64,000 nt of DNA from Pinus tabuliformis (Eukaryota > Streptophyta > Pinopsida > Pinales > Pinaceae): assembly GCA_031772625.1 (NCBI GenBank), contig CM062816.1:1668435385-1668499384 (forward strand), written 5' to 3'. The position numbers and the translations under genes were made by a program. The notes below the pieces were generated by a model that saw only the letters and a program-made list of their open reading frames with translations, searched no databases and was not told the DNA's origin. Of the stretch, positions 60,117 through 64,000 are shown one piece after another (position 1 is the stretch's first letter; each line of letters begins with the position of its first letter).

Positions 60117-61528
60117 TTGCAGTCCCAAAGGCATGGAGTGGATGGGAACTGAAGAACATTCCTCTTTTTGCTAAAGAACTCACAAAAAAGGTGGGACAAA
60201 GGCTTCTCACAACTCCCAGTATGTGGACTTCGGTGGATCATATCAAGTATATCATTCCTAGCTCAATTTGAGGATTACATAAGGAGCCCCAATAAGTCAC
60301 GAAAAAATGTTCCAATCATTTGGAAATTTGTTCTGGCCTCTTTCCATCTTAATGAGGTAGGTCTAGCATGGTGAGTAGGGAATAGAGCTCTTATCAAGTT
60401 GGGTTGTGATTCATGGGTCACTTGTGGTGAAGCTTATCTCCTTCCATAGGATCTGGTGGTGGTGTTAAATGATGGAAGCATCTATACTCTCAATAAAGTA
60501 GTAGATCTAATGCTCACCAACATTTGGATGCAAGGATGGTCATCAGCTAAGCAACTAGGACTGGGGGGAAATCACTCAAAAATATGGGCTAGATAGCATT
60601 GTGTGCATTCCATATTCAACTAACAAATGGGGAGGATGAACTTGGATGGGATCCCTCTCCTTTTGGGGACTACATGCCAAAGCTAGGATACCTTCAACTT
60701 ATTTCAGATTATATATGGGGTGAATAGGTATGGTGGTGAAAATGCCTTTGAAAAATATGATTTCCTGCAAAAGCCCATCTCTTCATGTGGTTCCTACTAG
60801 AAAAAAAGTTCCAACTTGGGATAACATCCAAAAAAGACATCTAGAAGGACCTAACTATGGTTCTCTATGTAAGTATAAGGTGGAGACTATGGTACATTTG
60901 CCTATGGAGTGCCCTTACATAAAATGTGTATGGGCAGGTCACAAAGGGAAATTGGGGTTTGCATAGGAGTGGCAAGGGAAGAGTTATAAAATAATTCAAT
61001 GCACTTCCTTTAGTTATATGTTGAGGGATAATGACTAGCCCTAAACAAATATATCTTCCAAGATGCTCTCTCCACATCGGATAGTATAATGGCACAAGTT
61101 TTTTCCACTTTCCCCCCTACTTCCACAAAAGGAAAAAATTCCTGGAGCCAAAAATATTGTTCTTGAAGAAATTGATAAGTCCAAGCCTTGGATTTTTTTT
61201 GATGGGGTAGTGTAGGGAAATGAAAAAGACTATGGTGGAGGGGCTATACATTACCTATGTGAGACTCGTTATTATTGCATGAAGATGGGGCTTGGGAGGG
61301 GAACATACAACTATGCTGAAGTTATGGCTTTAAAATTGTTGCTTCATTTTGATGAGTGAATGCTGGTTTGCTATAAATAAGAATCTATTTCCCACTGGCA
61401 AAGAGTATTCGTTCTGGGTGGATGGAATGATTGATAGATCAAATGGAACCTTTGGCACTTGAGTTAATGATGGAATGATTGCTTGATGAGCTCAAACTGT
61501 AACCTTTGCAAAATAAATATGATACACC
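60117..61528 (+). mobile_element. LINE 3' fragment, duplicate of 18628-20040
   Basis: Nearly identical to 18628-20040 through the RT thumb, zf-RVT (KVPTWDNIQKR, 60805) and the start of RNase H, with the same stops and the same last bases (GATACACC before TGTAAC). It starts abruptly at TTGCAGTCCCAAAGG in unrelated sequence. Confidence 0.92.
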
Positions 61529-62887
61529 TGTAACAACCCTAGTGAAAATTCCATGTAAAAATATATAAATACCATAGATGATGGGACACGTATTCCAAGC
61601 TGAATGGTGGGCAAGACATCCTAGGGGATGTTCATTTGGTTGTTTATGGCTAAGGAAATTGACAAAGGCAATGCCTAAGGCATTAAATAGGAGAAAAGGA
61701 AGGTGAAAGGTCACAGGTTTCATGTGAGGAGGAAAATGAAGGAAACTAATGGAAAATGAAGAAAATAGAGGCCTCGTTAATAAAAAGGCTCTCGAGGAAC
61801 AGTGGGCAAGACTTGGTCAGTTTAGATTTGAAGCTCTCTCATTATTCTCTCTCTCTCTCATACTCTTGGACACTTAGAGTTTTTTTGGAGCACTTTGGCA
61901 TTGGAGCAAGAAAGGCAAAGAAGGCAAGAGGAAGCAAGGATCAAGTAGGGAAAGGCAGGATCAAGCAGCTACAATAGGGTTCATTGCAGGTATCAACTTA
62001 CATCTGTATTTTCCTAGCTAGATTTGGCATGCATGGGATTGCATGTGTATTTTCCTTGCTAGATTTGGCATGCATGGGATTGAATGTGTTTATTTTCTAC
62101 CATGGCATGGGTTTTGCCAGGTGTGATAGTATTTTCAGCCTGGCCTTGCCATTTCCTGATAACTTTGATTAGACGGGTTCTCTAATGTGTTTTGTGGGGG
62201 ATGGACGGATCGGATTCGAAGCTGAGTGGGTTGGATCTCTGAATTGACAAACACATGGTGGTAGTGGTCCCTGAACCAGATTTAGGATGCACGAAGCCAC
62301 TGGCCTAGTAACCCCTGAACTGGACTGTGGGTTTGGTAAAGCCAGATTGTGTGCCTCGGTGGGCCAAGGAATCCTTGTTGGTGAATGGCAGGATATACGA
62401 TAAATCCAAGAGGTGTATTTTCTCTCCGTTGGGCCTAGTGATTCCAAGATGGAATGCATAGTAAAGCCTGGAGAGTATGTCTCGGTGTAGGGCCTAGTGA
62501 TCCCTGGATCAGACTGCGGATGCACAGTAAAGCCTGAGAGACTAGGAGGAACTCAAATTCCTCATGGTGTAGGTGGAGAACTCCAGTGGCATCCACATTG
62601 ATTAGTGTTTTTTTTTTAAGTGTTCTATGAGTCCCACATTCATGCTTGGAATATGGCACGAGGATGATTGGTTGAAGAGAGACTTGGCTCAGCCAATCCA
62701 TGGTCGAGTGGAACGTGGTAGTCCCATCACCGGTTGATTTGTTGCATTATTAATGAAAATAATTCATTCCATTGATTTCCATGTGAAAATGTAATGATGT
62801 ATATATGGATTTTTATGGCTGATATTTTTATTGTATTTCTATTCATATTATGTTTTTATATGCACATTTACCACGGAGGGTGTCACA
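61529..62887 (+). repeat. G1-type 5' LTR (second copy, 1359 bp)
   Basis: TGTAACAACC...GGGTGTCACA, uninterrupted, with a single CCATC where element F entered the other copy. It lacks about 45 bases near 61685 present in the others and has an internal 41-base tandem duplication (62005 and 62046). Confidence 0.93.
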
Positions 62888-62889
62888 AG

Positions 62890-62908
62890 TGGTATCAAAG
62901 CCAGGTTC
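62890..62908 (+). promoter_or_regulatory. Primer binding site of the second G1 copy
   Basis: TGGTATCAAAGCCAGGTTC, two bases after the LTR. One base differs from the initiator tRNA-Met site at 27552. The Copia LTR begins four bases later. Confidence 0.88.
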
Positions 62909-62912
62909 AAAT

Positions 62913-63339
62913 TGTAGGTTTTAACACCGTACAAAAATTACTTGCATACAAATTCTAAAACATAGAAAATAAATAATGCGAGAGCAGAACACATAAAACA
63001 CATATACACAGAGATTTTCCCCTGGATCCCAAAACCGGGACTACTAGCTTGATTTTTCATTATGTTCCTTTCAATGTTATAATACATATTTATACATGCT
63101 GAAGCATCCAATACCATGGACCGAAAACCATCGCGTCCAATACCATAGACCAAAAACCATTGCGTCCAAAAAACATGTGCGAAAATCATGCACAAAACCA
63201 TAGGTGGGTCCACCCAACCTAACATAGGGTCCAAAACCAAAATTTTCTGGGGCGCTGCCCCGAACCCCATAAAGTGGGGTTACAAGTGCCCCTAAAAACC
63301 CTTGTTAACTACATGGAAAGAATATAACACATCCCAACA
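62913..63339 (-). repeat. Copia LTR, minus strand (427 bp)
   Basis: On the minus strand TGTTGGGATGTGTTATATTC (from 63339) to GTTAAAACCTACA (62913). A GTATAAATATG TATA box is at about 63087-63097. The tract CAAGTGGGAGAA before it serves as polypurine tract, and the pol gene ends 50 bases upstream, so this is the 3' LTR. The other LTR is outside the window, so the target duplication cannot be checked. Confidence 0.85.
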
Positions 63340-63388
63340 TTCTCCCACTTGTTGTTTTCTTTCCACAAGGGGCCACAAGAGAGCTTAG

Positions 63389-64000
63389 TCATATTTCTAG
63401 CCCTAAAATGCCCATTGTCTCTCTACCCCAAAAGAACTTCTCAGAGCTCACAGATTTTATCAATGCATCTGCAATATTCTTCAAAGTGTCCACTTTTACA
63501 AGCAACACCTTTTTGTCTTCTATCATACCCCTCACAAAGTGATACTAAACATCAATGTGCTTTATCTTTGAATGATATGCGGGGTTCTTTGCCAAGAAAA
63601 TTTCACTTTGGCTGTCACAGTCTATCCTTATAGCTTCCAGTACTAACCCCATACTTGAACACAATCTCTGCAACGAAACTGCTTCCTTGCTTGCATGAGT
63701 GGCTGCCATGTATTCTACCTCTGTAGTTGACAGTGCCACTAAATATTGTTTCTTACTCATCCAACTAACTGCACCTCCAAATAGGTTAAACACATACCCA
63801 CTTGTAGATCTTCCTTGATCCAGATCTCCAGCCCATTCTGCATCAACAAAGCCATGAATATCCAACACTCTGTCCAATCCTGGTCTTCCTTGGTAGCACA
63901 AACCATAATCACTAGTGCCACGAAAATACTTGAAAACTCGCTTCACTACTGTCCAGTGCTCCTTCCCTGGTTTTGACATAAACCTACTCAATACTCCCAC
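63389..64000 (-). pseudogene. pol: Ty1/Copia pol, RNase H C-terminal part, runs off the window
   Basis: Minus strand, continuing past 64000. It reads GVLSRFMSKPGKEHWTVVKR, FRGTSDYGLCY, GFVDAEWAGDLDQGRSTSGY (catalytic Asp region), ALSTTEVEYMAATHASKEAV (catalytic Glu region), CDSQSEIFLAKNPAYHSKIK and HIDV. A stop then replaces the usual Gln before YHFVR, and the frame continues through DTLKNIADALIKSVSSEKF to the stop at 63389. This is the classic Copia RNase H order. One premature stop is the only damage seen, so the insertion is fairly young. Pol is normally made as part of a Gag-Pol polyprotein. Confidence 0.92.

Overview
The window is nuclear DNA of a seed plant with a large, repeat-choked genome. 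It is AT-rich, holds only one convincing host gene end, and is otherwise layered LTR retrotransposons and LINEs, most of them decayed. A gymnosperm (conifer-like) source is my inference from the old, nested, gene-poor layout; nothing in the sequence proves it.

Layout. 1-1449: the 3' end of a GH17 beta-1,3-glucanase gene with a spliced nine-codon last exon. 1450-6430: AT-rich intergenic DNA with short tandem repeats and AT microsatellites. 6430-9940: a decayed LINE on the minus strand. 9940-17520: an unrecognised, badly decayed element with long coding-like stretches, interrupted by two foldback elements (about 11830-12282 and 12496-13111). 17547-20035 and 35376-35700: a plus-strand LINE split by an LTR retrotransposon, called G1 here (20041-35370, duplicated target site ACACC). 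G1's own 5' LTR is split by a second element, called F here (21236-27385, duplicated target site CCATC).

Element F is the most interesting object. It has TG...CA ends, a 1.75-kb first LTR followed by a plausible primer binding site, and no retroviral genes. Its interior carries fragments of host genes: an intronless copy of most of the Polycomb WD40 gene FIE (ESC/EED family), a receptor-kinase catalytic-loop fragment, a probable RING-type E3 fragment and an unidentified segment. The repeat that serves as LTR begins inside the FIE coding sequence, so the FIE C-terminus, stop and downstream sequence are present in both terminal copies. The extreme left tip is an inverted copy of the right tip, and it folds into hairpins whose stems show compensatory changes against a related sequence at 57253.

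35700-55600 is AT-rich, with LTR-like remains, many small duplications, a degenerate 4-5-kb direct duplication (about 42540-47110 and 47565-51545) and two decayed minus-strand LINE copies. 55639-57162 is a probable minus-strand LTR, followed by the F-related tip (57253-57440) and a minus-strand element with an unidentified gag-like ORF. 60117-62912 repeats the LINE/G1 junction of 18628-27575 almost exactly, but without element F. A minus-strand Copia element (LTR 62913-63339, pol end 63389-64000) is inserted four bases after the G1-type primer binding site and runs off the window.

Order of events inferred from nesting: LINE insertion, then G1 insertion, then copying of the LINE/G1 segment to 60 kb, then F insertion into one copy and Copia insertion into the other.
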